Source: Tatumella sp. JGM118
GTDB lineage: Bacteria; Pseudomonadota; Gammaproteobacteria; Enterobacterales; Enterobacteriaceae
DNA length: 64,000 nucleotides
Direction of reading: 5' to 3'
Assembly (NCBI RefSeq): GCF_018257515.1
Contig: NZ_JAERJR010000002.1
Coordinates: 1-64,000 of the forward strand
The translations under genes and the position numbers were made by a program. Each line of letters begins with the position of its first letter. Positions within the stretch are counted from its first letter, which is position 1. The notes beneath the pieces were generated by a model that was not told the origin of the DNA, did no database searches, and saw only the letters and a program-made list of their open reading frames with translations. This document shows, in pieces, positions 55,956 through 64,000 of the stretch.

Positions 55956-57407
55956 TCAGAACGAGATCATTTTACCGGGTGCCAGCCGCGTGGATATCCC
56001 CAGTAAGGTTTTTGCCAGCGGAATAGCGACCGGCGCCAGTTGCCTTCCCATAAATAACGGGGTGTGCTTTATGGCAGCCAGCATGGCGAAATCATCGCTG
56101 GCCCCGGTGATATCGTCGGTGATAGCTTTTCCTATCCTGACGGTTTGAGCTACGCCGTGCCCGCTCCACCCGTGGACCGAGTAAATCTGCCCCCGTGAGC
56201 CACTTCTGCGGCAGTCCGTGGCACCATTCAGGGTAAGGTCCGTTGTGCCGCTCCAGGCAAAATCGAGTTCAAGGTCATCCCGGTCTGCAAACACGGTGCG
56301 TAACCGGGAGGTCAGGTAGTCTACGGTCCGGTTATTATCCCAGCGCATGCCAGTCCCCTGACCGCCAAATAACAGCCGCTGATCCCGCACCGGGCGATAA
56401 TAATCGATCTGTAGCTGGGTATCATAAACCGCCTTGCCTGTCGGCAGCAGGCTGCGGTTACCTCCATCAACCGGACGGGTGACCCCGACGTAGGTATAAA
56501 AGGGCAGAGTAGTCGCCGGATCCTGACTCAGTAACGAGTGGGTATCATCATGAACAGCGATGATGACCCCCCGCGTTGCGGTGACAATACCGGACGGTGT
56601 ATGCACCCGGGTGCCGTCAGGGGTTTCCTCAATTCGGATCACCTCACTGTGTTCATGCACGGTACCGCCATTTTTCAGAAAGCCATAAATCAGGCCCCGG
56701 TTCAGGGCCAGAGAATGGATCTGCCCGCCACAATCGTCATGGATCCCGCCATGGTAAATTTCTGAACGAATATGTTCCTGCAGCTCATAATTGCCCAGCA
56801 CGGTGACCTGATGGTCGCCAAGATAGTGTCGGGCATCGGCGGCCTTAACCAGCGCGCTCATGTGCCCGGGGTGTACTGCGGCAGTAAGATGCCCATGCTT
56901 CCGGTCGAGGTCCAGCGAGTATTTTGCGGTGATATTATCAATCAGGGCCATGGCTTCGGTAGAGGTAAATTTCCAGAGTCTGCGGGCCTCCTGATACGTA
57001 AGATTTTCCAGCATGGATTCGGCCTCCCAGCGGGCAAGACCCGGGGTAAGCTGGCCGCCATTGCGTCCGGACGCGCCTGACCCGATGGCATTTTTCTCCA
57101 GCAATATCGTTTCTATCCCCGACTCCGCCAGATGAAGTGCCGTTGAAGCACCTAATAAACCGCCGCCAATCACTACGAGTTCACACTGTTTATCACTTTC
57201 CAGGGGCGGGAAGGACATCCAGGGGGCAAGCGTAGACTCGTAGTAATTGGCGGGGTTTCCCGGGTCAATTTTCTGACTTTCCTCGTTAGGGCGCTCACTG
57301 TCAGGCCGGACCCAGTTCCAGTCTCCGTCGGTGATAATACGACTGATAAGGCCCGTTCGCGCGTCGCTGACCAGTTCTGGTTTAATTATCCTGTCATTAT
57401 TTTTCAT
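55956..57407 (-). CDS. FAD-dependent amine/amino acid oxidase (PuuB-like DAO family)
   Basis: 483 residues. The FAD motif GGGLLGASTALHLAESG is at about 76-92, followed by GSGASGRNGGQLTPGLARWEAE, a stretch typical of gamma-glutamylputrescine-oxidase-like enzymes. The C-terminal segment has YSVHGWSGHGVAQTVRIGKAI. The N-terminal 60 residues are an extension. The start at 57407 is chosen because GGAA precedes it and the 14 upstream codons are unsupported. It likely deaminates the imported amine to an aldehyde for the PatD-like dehydrogenase. It is the third gene after two permeases. Confidence 0.88.
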   Translation of the reverse strand: MKNNDRIIKPELVSDARTGLISRIITDGDWNWVRPDSERPNEESQKIDPGNPANYYESTLAPWMSFPPLESDKQCELVVIGGGLLGASTALHLAESGIETILLEKNAIGSGASGRNGGQLTPGLARWEAESMLENLTYQEARRLWKFTSTEAMALIDNITAKYSLDLDRKHGHLTAAVHPGHMSALVKAADARHYLGDHQVTVLGNYELQEHIRSEIYHGGIHDDCGGQIHSLALNRGLIYGFLKNGGTVHEHSEVIRIEETPDGTRVHTPSGIVTATRGVIIAVHDDTHSLLSQDPATTLPFYTYVGVTRPVDGGNRSLLPTGKAVYDTQLQIDYYRPVRDQRLLFGGQGTGMRWDNNRTVDYLTSRLRTVFADRDDLELDFAWSGTTDLTLNGATDCRRSGSRGQIYSVHGWSGHGVAQTVRIGKAITDDITGASDDFAMLAAIKHTPLFMGRQLAPVAIPLAKTLLGISTRLAPGKMISF

Positions 57408-57468
57408 GGTGTTTTTCCGGGTAATTGATAAAAGCACAGGTAACCTCACTGTGCGTTAGTGGTTTTCG

Positions 57469-58794
57469 CTATTCCGAAACGGTGGTAGCCGGTTTACTCA
57501 TACAGGTATAAACAACCCAGCCCAGACCGATCACTGCCCAGACTGAGCCCAGCACGAAGGCATCGTGATCCAGGTTGACCCACATAAAGGCGACACTGGC
57601 CAGGCCGGCGCCCGGAGAAATCAGGTTATGCAGGATGTTACGGAATGAGTTCAGCCCTTTCTCTTTAACCGCAAACCTGGCAATGACACAGATATTGACG
57701 GCACTGAAGGCAACCAGTGCACCGAAACTGATTAAGGAGACGGCGGTATCCAGGTTGAAGAAAATGGCGGTCAGAGAAAGCAGGCCGGTAAAAAGCACAC
57801 AATAAAGCGGTGTGTTTGTCACAGGGTCAAGATAACCAAAGACCGGTGCGGTGAAACGGTTATCCTTACTCATAATATGCAACAGCCTTGCGGCACTGGC
57901 ATGAGAGGCGAGCGCAGAGGCAAAAGTATTAAATAAAATAGCCACCAGAAACAGAGTCTGGAATATCCGGCCACCGACATACAGCACAATTTCTGGCATG
58001 GCTTCGGTCGGGTTTTTAAAGGCAGAATTATCAGGGTAATAGAGTTGTATAAACCAGGCGGCGATAAAGAAAATAATCCCGCCACTTAATGCCGTATAAA
58101 AAATGGCTTTAGGGATGAGCGTGTGCGGGCGTTGCGTCTCTCCGGACAGCGTAGTGACGGCGTCAAAACCCAGATATGAGAAGCAAAGGATCGCTGCGCC
58201 GCTGATTAAAGGCATTAAGGAATGCTGACCATTAAACAGCGGAGCCGTGGTCATGACCCGGTGGATCCCGGCGGTGGTCGTCAGGTCATGTACGACCATA
58301 TAGATAAAGGCCATCATCAGTAATACCGGCAAGCCGACGAACAAGACATTGGCATTCGCCAGCAGTTTGATTCTGCAGCAATTGAGGTAAGTGACCAGCG
58401 CCGTAAATATCAGGATCGATATCCAGCCCGGTACCTCAGGGAACAGAGAACGCAGATAGATCCCGGCCAGTAGCGAATTGATCATCGGCAATAACAGGTA
58501 ATCCAGCAGTGAAGACCACCCGACCATAAAACCACTGTGTTTCCCGAAGATATGTCGGGTGTAACTGTAAGCCGAACCTGCTGACGGGAAAATTTTCACC
58601 AGCCGGCCATAACTTTGGGCCGTAAATAATACGGCGACCAGCGCAATCAGATACGCCAGAGGCACCCGGCCCACCGTGACACCAGAGACGATACCGAACG
58701 TATCAAAGACAGTCATCGGGGTCATATACGCGATACCGATGATCACGACCTGCAATAATGAAAGTTGTTTTCGCGAGTGGTTATTTTTATCCAT
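57469..58794 (-). CDS. APC-family amino acid/polyamine permease (PuuP-like)
   Basis: 441-residue inner-membrane permease with about twelve helices. It opens SLLQVVIIGIAYMTPMTVFDTFGIVSG and contains the APC consensus segments FPSAGSAYSYTRHIFGKHSGFMVGW (about 70-95) and CFSYLGFDAVTTLSGETQRP (helix 6 region, about 204-223). This pattern is close to PuuP and YeeF-type carriers of putrescine or related amines. It is co-directional with the oxidase gene 61 bases downstream. Confidence 0.9.
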   Translation of the reverse strand: MDKNNHSRKQLSLLQVVIIGIAYMTPMTVFDTFGIVSGVTVGRVPLAYLIALVAVLFTAQSYGRLVKIFPSAGSAYSYTRHIFGKHSGFMVGWSSLLDYLLLPMINSLLAGIYLRSLFPEVPGWISILIFTALVTYLNCCRIKLLANANVLFVGLPVLLMMAFIYMVVHDLTTTAGIHRVMTTAPLFNGQHSLMPLISGAAILCFSYLGFDAVTTLSGETQRPHTLIPKAIFYTALSGGIIFFIAAWFIQLYYPDNSAFKNPTEAMPEIVLYVGGRIFQTLFLVAILFNTFASALASHASAARLLHIMSKDNRFTAPVFGYLDPVTNTPLYCVLFTGLLSLTAIFFNLDTAVSLISFGALVAFSAVNICVIARFAVKEKGLNSFRNILHNLISPGAGLASVAFMWVNLDHDAFVLGSVWAVIGLGWVVYTCMSKPATTVSE

Positions 58795-58897
58795 CGTCAG
58801 TCCTTATAAATAGCATCCGGTGCCGGTTTCTTCCGTGATAACAGCAGCACCGGTGTGCAATGAAAGTGATTAACAGCAGGCGGAGGCCTCTGCCCTG

Positions 58898-60358
58898 TTA
58901 CTGACCGTTACTATGGTTCTGGTAATGCTGGCCATCGGTTTCTTTCCGGTACGGACGTGCAGTCAATAAATAGATCAGTCCGCAGCCTGCCACCACCGCC
59001 AGCCCGGTTAAAACAATCCAGCGGTCAAGAAAACTATCCCCGGAGGCCGGCACGCAGAGCAGATAAATACCGAACAGACCATACCCCAGTGCCAGCAGGT
59101 TATTCAGAAAGCCCCAACGCCCGAGCGACCACGGTCCGGCCGGTTTCCAGCCCTGAACCCTTTTACGGAGCGCTGCCAGGACGACCATCTGGAAAGAGAT
59201 ATAAATACCGGCCACCGCGAAGGCGGTAATTCTGGCCAGGTTATCCGGCTGGTAATACACCCAAAGGCAAATCAGCAGCGGTAAGGCACAACTGACGATC
59301 ATGGCATTATCCGGGACCTCGTTTTTTGAGATACGGGCCATCCATCGGCTGCCGGGCAGCATATTGTCGCGGGAGAATGAGAAAATGAGCCGGCTTAACG
59401 CGGCCTGTAATGAAAGAATGCAGGACAGCATGGCAATAATCGCAATCACCACAAAGATCTTTTCACCCTCAGTCCCGAGCGCATTATTCAGAATTTCCGG
59501 AATCGGGTCCTGGATTTTACCGGAGACAATATCTTTCAGGTTCGGATAGGAGAGCAGATAACCCAGTACCGAAATAATGGCCGATATAGCGCCAAAGAAA
59601 ATACTGAGTATCATCGCCACCGGAATTTTCCTGCCGGCATCTTTGACTTCTTCTGCCACATTGCCGCAGGCTTCAAACCCGAAGAACATAAATAATCCCA
59701 GCAATGAGGCCGTCATAAAGGCATGAGAGAAACCGGCAGATCCGGTGGCTGCACCCATGCTATTAAACAGGATCCCCACAGGCTGGGTACGGTGGAAAAT
59801 TAACAGGTAAATACCCAGTGCGATCACACTGATAATTTCGCACCAGAATCCGATACGTGCCACACGGGCAAGGTTCCTGGTGCCAGAGAGATTAACCGCC
59901 ATCATCAGTAATAACAGTAATACCGAGGTCAGCAATAAATGGCTGGCTGTCTGGGTATAACTGAACAGGGAAGCGACGAAGGTTGCACTGTATTCTGCAA
60001 TAGAGGTGATGGTGACCACCAGTGCCCACAGATAGATCCAGGCGGCAATCCATGCATATTTCTTACCCCATAACAACCGCGCCCAGGGATAAAGTCCGCC
60101 GGTGATCGGATACTGAGAGGCGACCTCACCAAACACCATAGCTACCAGCATCTGGCCTGCGGCAGCAATCAGGATCCACCAGATGGCGGGCGGGCCGGCC
60201 AGGGTCATTGACAGAGCAAACAGTGAATAAACGGCGGTCAGTGGCGAAAGATAGGTGAAACCAAGAGAGAAGTTAGACATCAGGCCGATTGAACGGTTGA
60301 ATTGCTGTACAACCGGGGCTGATGACGGTGTGACCATGTCGGGGGGAGAACTACGCAT
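58898..60358 (-). CDS. APC-family amino acid/polyamine permease
   Basis: 486-residue permease of the amino acid permease/choline (ACT) branch with about twelve helices. It has YLSPLTAVYSLFALSMTLAGPPAIWW, the re-entrant VASQYPITGGLYPWARLLWGKKYAW (about 67-91) and FFGFEACGNVAEEVKDAGRKIP (helix 6). The start at 60358 follows GAGGTG; eight upstream codons are dropped. It is the first gene of the presumed permease-permease-oxidase operon. Two different carriers in one operon suggest uptake plus exchange, or two related substrates. Confidence 0.88.
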   Translation of the reverse strand: MRSSPPDMVTPSSAPVVQQFNRSIGLMSNFSLGFTYLSPLTAVYSLFALSMTLAGPPAIWWILIAAAGQMLVAMVFGEVASQYPITGGLYPWARLLWGKKYAWIAAWIYLWALVVTITSIAEYSATFVASLFSYTQTASHLLLTSVLLLLLMMAVNLSGTRNLARVARIGFWCEIISVIALGIYLLIFHRTQPVGILFNSMGAATGSAGFSHAFMTASLLGLFMFFGFEACGNVAEEVKDAGRKIPVAMILSIFFGAISAIISVLGYLLSYPNLKDIVSGKIQDPIPEILNNALGTEGEKIFVVIAIIAMLSCILSLQAALSRLIFSFSRDNMLPGSRWMARISKNEVPDNAMIVSCALPLLICLWVYYQPDNLARITAFAVAGIYISFQMVVLAALRKRVQGWKPAGPWSLGRWGFLNNLLALGYGLFGIYLLCVPASGDSFLDRWIVLTGLAVVAGCGLIYLLTARPYRKETDGQHYQNHSNGQ

Positions 60359-60748
60359 TAACACCTCGATAAAAAATTTCACAGATCCAAGAGATGTCTG
60401 AATGTATAAATCATAAGATTTTATATGTATATATAGTCTAAAAGAGAATTATCGTAATTAATTGATATAAATGACTAAATCACCCCATACTACTTTCTTA
60501 TGAAAAAAAACGGTGATTTTATATGCAATGCGGAGGCGGGGAGGTTCCGGTGTGTTGAGAGTTATGCGGACAGGGATCGGGTGGCTGGTGGGGAATATAT
60601 GCTGCAGGGGGCAGGGGACCTGGTTTTCTGATGCCGGCGGCGGTGTGGAAAAACGAAATCAGACCGGCGGAGAAAGGTAAGACCCGGGACTACCGCAGCA
60701 GACCCGGAGTGATCGCGATTTTCCCGGAATCGCCAGGAAATTACGGAT
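60359..60748. promoter_or_regulatory. Promoter region of the cluster B permease operon
   Basis: Contains the dyad CATAAGATTTTATATG at 60412-60427, matching the divergent GntR region at 54209-54225 except for one spacer base and one substitution. The remainder to 60748 has no gene. Confidence 0.5.
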
Positions 60749-61237
60749 TCAGCTGCGGCTAAGAACCAGTTTCAGACCGGCAATCGCAAAACAGACGGCT
60801 AACAGAGCATCCAGACCGCGACGGATCCGGCGATAAAAAGCCGCCATCATTGTGGTAGAAAATAAAAGGGCATATCCACAGAAAACCAGCACGCAGATTG
60901 CGGCACAGCCGCCGATCACCATCGGTAAGGTGGAGGCTGCCACACCGGGTTTCAGTGCCACAGACATAATGGCCACCCAGGTCAGAATAGCTTTCGGGTT
61001 ACCAATATGCATCAATATTCCCTGGCGGAACAGGCTGGTGTAGGCGGTTTTTTTTGTCTCCTGCAAACAGGTTTCCGTGACCCGACGGCGTAATGCCGAT
61101 TTCCCGGCTTTGAAGGCCAGCCACAGCAGATATAAACCGCCGCCGACTTTTAACACGATCAGCAGTTGAGCAAAGGTAGCCAGTACCGTCAGTATGCCGC
61201 AGGCGGCGAGCAGGGCCCACAGCATGGAACCGCTAAT
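60749..61237 (-). pseudogene. 5'-truncated LysE/RhtB-family amino acid exporter
   Basis: The remaining frame covers about 162 codons of a family that normally has about 205. It starts in the middle of helix 2 (SGSMLWALLAACG) and keeps the LysE landmarks GGGLYLLWLAFKAG and the conserved NPKAILTW segment. The first 45 or so residues, which hold the essential first helix and GP motif, are gone. An in-frame stop (61238-61240) and AT-rich foreign-looking DNA replace them. A start at the ATG at 61225 would give a 158-residue product, probably non-functional. Confidence 0.82.
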
Positions 61238-61794
61238 TTATTCCTGGTACACAGTTATACTCATGTTAGTTTTAAGCAATCTATTTTAGTTCTGGAACTT
61301 TTGCTATGAAAGTACGGCAACCGTGGGCGGACCTAACAGTGCTTAATGAGTAAATTCTTACTTTTACCCGGAGGTAGGTATTCTGTGAGCAAGATATTAA
61401 ATATTACAGCACAGATGAACGAGGTGATATTGGCCGGCAGTACAAGTGTAACAATATAGCCGTAACTTATGTCTTTCATGGAAAGAATATCTGTACTCTA
61501 AATAATTTTTCCATTTCAGCCTATTGGTATATATGTGGCGTGGTCACCATAGACATTTACTGCTCATTTCAGTAACTCATGTTAGGGAAATGAAACTAAT
61601 TCGGTTGTTGACTGTAACGCCCGGAAATTCAGATTCATAGAAAACATATAATTATAGCTTAGATAACACGCAAGAACTCGTTTAATGAAATTTATTGGAG
61701 GTTTGTAACTTAAACAATAATATTACCATGCTACTAAATAACCTTGAACTCTGATACGATATGCACCTTCAGTTTTTAAAATCAGGAGGTTCAC
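61238..61794. other. AT-rich junction region
   Basis: Base composition shifts abruptly from GC-rich to AT-rich at about 61240, and the shift persists to the end of the window. No integrase, insertion sequence or tRNA is seen at the junction. There are no supported genes. AGGAGG just before 61795 is the next gene's ribosome site. Confidence 0.7.
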
Positions 61795-62082
61795 ATGTTT
61801 GTAATAAAAGTAACATACAAATGTTCACTAGATGAAATAAATAAACAGCTGGAATTACATAGACTTTTTCTTGACAGACAGTATGATGAAGGAATATTTA
61901 TTGCCTCAGGCCCACAAACGCCGAGGGTAGGTGGAGTAATACTAGCCACAGGAAAAATAAGTCTTCCTGAGATAAAAGAAATTCTAATGGAGGATCCTTT
62001 TCATAAAAATAACCTAGCAGAATACGAAATCACTGAGTTTTCACCTTTAAAATATCATAAGAGTATGGTTGGTGTTATATAG
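61795..62082 (+). CDS. YCII-related domain protein
   Basis: 95-residue YciI-like protein with a ferredoxin-like fold. It opens MFVIKVTYKC, followed by a helix with H21 and D27 near the usual His-Asp active-site pair (HRLFLDRQYDEGIFIASGP), then GGVILA and the EILMEDPF segment. Such proteins are small putative enzymes of mostly unknown function. A perfect AGGAGG ribosome site and a strong terminator flank it, so it is a single-gene unit. It lies in AT-rich, probably acquired DNA. Confidence 0.85.
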   Translation: MFVIKVTYKCSLDEINKQLELHRLFLDRQYDEGIFIASGPQTPRVGGVILATGKISLPEIKEILMEDPFHKNNLAEYEITEFSPLKYHKSMVGVI

Positions 62083-62089
62083 TAAATTA

Positions 62090-62118
62090 AAAACCTCTGG
62101 CATAGCCAGAGGTTTTCT
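62090..62118 (+). terminator. Rho-independent terminator of the YCII gene
   Basis: Perfect arms AAACCTCTGGC / GCCAGAGGTTT around a short loop, eight bases after the stop codon, with T-rich sequence following. It would also work for leftward transcription. Confidence 0.9.
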
Positions 62119-62277
62119 TATATAAGACGTGACTGTCAATTTAAATGCGATATGTGTTTATTATCATTTTACTGCCAGTAATCTGGGTGATAACTCTCAT
62201 AGATGGATGTGAATATTGCTCATTAAATTATTCTTGAAACTAATAGAGAATAGATGTTAACCTTGTAGTTCGTAATT

Positions 62278-63522
62278 TTATTGTAAAATTTTAAAGTTAC
62301 GATATTTTATCATAATAACGAGAATTAAAAAGGTAACTGAGCTGATAAGGAATAATAAATTAACGGCGAGTTGCAGACTAGCGTGATCTATAATAATCCC
62401 TAATAAGACAGGGACCCAATTGGCAACATAGGCTATGACATAGAATAATGATAATAGTTTGGCGTGACTCTCTTTAGGAGATATTATATTTATAAGTGTT
62501 GCACTTCCGACAAAGATAGCACCATATGCGTACCCTGCAATAGCCATTCCAATGCATGCAATAACTATAGAATTTAGTTCAATAGATATATAAAATATAA
62601 ATAATGAAATGATCTGAAAAATACAACCTGAAATCAAGGAGTGTTTTGCTTCTACACGGCGACTCAGGATCTGACTAATACCTGCGATAATAAGATAAAT
62701 AGCAATTACATATCCAAAAACTCCTCTGCTATGTACGTTCAATAATAACTCAGATACAGTAGGGCCAATAGCGAAAAGGCTTGCAGCAACAGCCCAGCAT
62801 GTAAATAAAGAAGCTGCACATAAAAAGAAACTAATTCCAGTAAGGCGTAATCCTTCCTTCAGGCTATTGCTTTTTGAATGAGGGGTAATGTGTTTTTCAG
62901 ACACCCTCTTTTGTACTGAATTATCACTCGAATGCCACGTCAATAAAGTCCCACCCAGAGAAATAAAAGTAAAGATCATAATGACATAAAATGGGAATGA
63001 TGTAGGATGAAAGTTTGTTTGCATAGCTACACCGCTCAGAATCGGTCCTAACGCTAATCCGGTTGTGAATGATAAAGTAGCTATCAGAGCTGCAGCTTTA
63101 CCCTGGTCTCCAGGCCCAAATTTTACTAGCGATATATTAGCCGCTCCGGTTAATGCACCAGTTCCAATGCCAGCTAATAAACGGGCAAAAAGCAGCATCA
63201 TGAATGAATTTGCTATTGTAAATAGTATGGCGCCAGTCAAAACAATAAATAATGCGGGAATAATCATGTAACGTAAATCACTAACCCTGTGAGTCAAATT
63301 ACCAACACATAGTAGTGATATAAGTACACCTGCTGCATATGCACCATATATAATACTCAGACTAACAGACGTTAATCTCAGTTCATTTTGATAAAAGGGG
63401 TAGAGAGGGGTCGGGGCTGTACTATTCAGTAATGCTGACATTAGTGCCATAGCAAGAAATAGTAAAATTAAAAAATTACTTGTATGGCTGTGCTGACTTT
63501 TTATCGCGAAACTCTCTGGCAT
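62278..63522 (-). CDS. MFS transporter, drug/metabolite efflux type
   Basis: 414-residue, twelve-helix major facilitator. Features are APTPLYPFYQ at the end of helix 1, the loop 2-3 motif VGNLTHRVSDLR, and LLFARLLAGIGTGALTGAA in helix 4. I start at the ATG at 63522, with GGAG six bases before it; the frame's TTG at 63534 would absorb that ribosome site. The codons are strongly AT-biased compared with the rest of the window, matching the junction at 61240. The substrate is unknown. Confidence 0.87.
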   Translation of the reverse strand: MPESFAIKSQHSHTSNFLILLFLAMALMSALLNSTAPTPLYPFYQNELRLTSVSLSIIYGAYAAGVLISLLCVGNLTHRVSDLRYMIIPALFIVLTGAILFTIANSFMMLLFARLLAGIGTGALTGAANISLVKFGPGDQGKAAALIATLSFTTGLALGPILSGVAMQTNFHPTSFPFYVIMIFTFISLGGTLLTWHSSDNSVQKRVSEKHITPHSKSNSLKEGLRLTGISFFLCAASLFTCWAVAASLFAIGPTVSELLLNVHSRGVFGYVIAIYLIIAGISQILSRRVEAKHSLISGCIFQIISLFIFYISIELNSIVIACIGMAIAGYAYGAIFVGSATLINIISPKESHAKLLSLFYVIAYVANWVPVLLGIIIDHASLQLAVNLLFLISSVTFLILVIMIKYRNFKILQ

Positions 63523-63689
63523 TGAATTCTCCAAAAATTCTGATATTTAATTGTTGATAACTAACAGTCACGTTTGATATGTAATATGAAACGTGTGTTA
63601 AATAATAACGTAAGTATTTAATGGCGGGAACATACAAAAATGCATCAGGCCAATTCGATTTTGCATGCCACTTGGATTGTTTTATTACT

Positions 63690-64000
63690 TCATCCGGCGG
63701 CAGTTACTATTTTTTTCCTGTTTGAAGGTCGTTTAAAAATAACAATAGCCCCAGATAAAATAATTAAGATCATTCCAGTAAACGAAGTTAATGTTAATTG
63801 CTCATTGAAAATGAAATAACCAATCAAAGTTGAGAATATAATTGTGCTATATGAAATAATACTTACAATAATAGTATTGCCATGTCCATAAGCAAAGGTC
63901 ATTGTAATTTGACCTATACTTCCAAATAAACCAATAGCACAGATAATTATAGCAGATATGGAATCCAATTTTGTAAATCCAATGAGGGTAAGTATCCCAC
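63690..64000 (-). CDS. EamA (DMT) family transporter, partial
   Basis: Only the C-terminal 103 or so codons are in the window. The frame stays open to the right edge, so the gene continues beyond it. It contains the end of the second EamA repeat: GLFGSIGQITMTFAYGHGN, ISYSTIIFSTLIGYFIFNEQLT and a final helix, then a basic tail. Members export amino acids or metabolites. AT-rich like its neighbour and probably part of the same acquired segment. Confidence 0.85.
   Translation of the reverse strand, partial: GILTLIGFTKLDSISAIIICAIGLFGSIGQITMTFAYGHGNTIIVSIISYSTIIFSTLIGYFIFNEQLTLTSFTGMILIILSGAIVIFKRPSNRKKIVTAAG

Overview
The window reads as a chromosomal segment of a gamma-proteobacterium of the order Enterobacterales. 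The strongest evidence is close matches to Escherichia coli genes I can recall: dacD, yeeA and tmaR in their usual neighbourhood, fetAB, gldA, yajD, yncE and fhuE. The accessory content (two amine/amino-acid catabolic clusters, an extra iron-protease locus, 8-bp tandem repeats) suggests an Erwiniaceae-like genome such as Tatumella, Pantoea or Erwinia. That family-level placement is inference.

Layout. 0-11 kb is mostly core: dacD (cell wall), yeeA, tmaR, a ComB-like phosphatase, a glutathione transferase, a VOC protein, a ketopantoate-reductase-like enzyme, the fetAB metal exporter and a Dcm-type cytosine methyltransferase with an N-terminal HTH. 11-14 kb holds an organic-acid type MFS transporter and gldA. 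14.8-26.1 kb is an iron-linked block. A Fur-type site precedes a dedicated TonB, a TonB-dependent receptor and a secreted M16 zinc protease. Facing it is a second Fur-preceded operon with a FecBCDE-type ABC importer and an RpiR/SIS regulator as its last gene. The arrangement resembles ferredoxin-uptake (Fus) and YddB-PqqL systems, joined here to a siderophore-type importer.

26.6-33 kb holds azlCD with a divergent LysR gene, a second LysR gene, two GNAT acetyltransferases and yajD. 32.4-40.6 kb forms catabolic cluster A: an amino-acid ABC transporter with a GNAT gene in the same operon, then an aldehyde dehydrogenase, an XRE-cupin regulator, a DAO-family oxidase, and a separate binding protein. 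Near-identical palindromes of the form ATTCATTATAATGAAT precede all three transcription units, so this looks like one small regulon.

41.5-43.9 kb is a 2.3-kb mini-island at the 3' end of tRNA-Asn, bounded by a perfect 62-bp direct repeat. It carries an FRG-domain protein and a decayed gene but no integrase. 44-52.4 kb holds a gamma-glutamylcyclotransferase-like gene, a succinate-semialdehyde-type dehydrogenase, a divergent yncE/fhuE pair around a Fur-type site, a HigBA-like toxin-antitoxin pair and a small relic of an fhuE-like 3' end.

52.7-60.4 kb is catabolic cluster B: a PatD-like dehydrogenase, a GntR regulator, a cytosolic Cache-like protein, a PuuB-like oxidase and two APC permeases. 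It looks like polyamine or related amine use. From about 61.24 kb to the end the DNA becomes strikingly AT-rich, and the junction cuts off the 5' end of a LysE-family gene. This acquired-looking tail carries a YciI-like protein, an MFS exporter and an EamA transporter that runs off the window.
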